The position numbers and the translations under genes were made by a program. From contig JAIPBT010000011.1 in NCBI GenBank assembly GCA_021738565.1, forward strand, positions 45,195-109,194: 64,000 nucleotides of DNA, given 5' to 3'. Shown here one piece after another: positions 63,757 through 64,000 of the stretch. The notes under the pieces are model-generated. The model did not search any database, was not told the origin of the DNA, and was given only the letters and a program-made list of their open reading frames with translations. Positions within the stretch are counted from its first letter, which is position 1, and every line of letters begins with the position of its first letter. This DNA is from Bacteroidales bacterium. Its GTDB lineage: Bacteria; Bacteroidota; Bacteroidia; Bacteroidales; GCA-2748055.

Positions 63757-64000
63757 TATAATAGACCTATTTTATTGAAATAATCACCGAGAACAGGAAC
63801 TGTATGCGCACTATTATTTTGTATAATTAACCCCTTCAGGGTGTGCTACGTGTGTTGAAAATGTGCTAACAATTAAGCATCGTTTTTGGCGATAGCCAAA
63901 TATGTGCTTTGTGTTGAACGAAACCGGGGTTACCTTATATATTGTGGATTCAATTTTCAGTGTATCTTGCCAAAATGTTCTTTGACGTATTGAAATGGAT
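63757..64000. other. Window-end intergenic region
   Basis: No gene was seen. It holds AACCCCTTCAGGGTG and a GGCGATAGCC palindrome near 63890. The minus strand at the end has a short open stretch that cannot be assigned. Confidence 0.5.

Overview
The window looks like a chromosomal segment of a Bacteroidota bacterium, most likely from the Bacteroidales/Marinilabiliales side of the phylum; the order is inference. Direct signs are C-terminal type IX secretion (T9SS) sorting domains, a TonB receptor/DUF4249 module, several TTTG-(about 19-20)-TAnnTTTG promoters, few Shine-Dalgarno sequences, and gene pairs typical of the phylum.

Region 1 (1-9456) holds a tetR/outer membrane protein/ABC-ATPase operon cut by the window edge, asnB, a Tat-exported Gfo/Idh/MocA oxidoreductase, prfB with an intact programmed +1 frameshift, a ThuA-like lipoprotein, recX, prmC and ribD. 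Region 2 (9457-22774) holds a palindromic intergenic repeat and a two-gene unit: a secreted TPR/Ig-like/caspase protein and a propeller/Y_Y_Y/SpoIIE sensor phosphatase. A perfect intrinsic-terminator hairpin sits inside the signal-peptide codons of the second gene. Then come a LOG-family protein, trxA, an exonuclease-fused dnaE, a T9SS-tail mini-protein, and rpsP with a 96-residue KEEx repeat tail followed by rimM.

Region 3 (22778-31490) has tsaC, a glycosyltransferase and dapD, then a zinc-homeostasis operon zur-yidD-znuA-znuC-znuB with a likely Zur operator over its promoter. Two phosphofructokinases follow, both with the residue pair expected for pyrophosphate dependence. Region 4 (31494-40950) has a SPOR lipoprotein, an EEP-family enzyme, a tandem rhomboid pair, mutL with an altered endonuclease motif, gmhA and a large Na+/H+ antiporter with a cyclic-nucleotide-binding domain. 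Region 5 (40951-53586) starts with repeat-rich DNA (8-bp tandem repeat, palindromes). It continues with a four-gene envelope operon (hypothetical, TonB receptor, DUF4249 lipoprotein, macroglobulin-like protein), a DegT aminotransferase and a polysaccharide-deacetylase/GH3 fusion.

Region 6 (53587-64000) is AT-rich accessory DNA: a DUF4143 ATPase, broken secreted-protein genes, an AbiEi/AbiEii pair and a RelE/Xre pair. The toxin-antitoxin genes lie between a 93-bp direct repeat, and the RelE/Xre pair also lies between a 54-bp direct repeat. Two GC-richer shards of a YifB/ComM-type ATPase gene (N-terminus and Walker A) lie nearby in the wrong order. The window ends with secreted T9SS proteins; in one an in-frame TAA, followed at once by a perfect 14-bp hairpin, separates the cargo from its sorting tail.

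The strongest candidates for something undescribed are the caspase/SpoIIE unit with its embedded terminator, the repeat-bracketed toxin-antitoxin island with YifB shards, and the interrupted secreted protein with a papain-like Cys/His signature. All assignments come from reading the sequence and family knowledge; no search was run.
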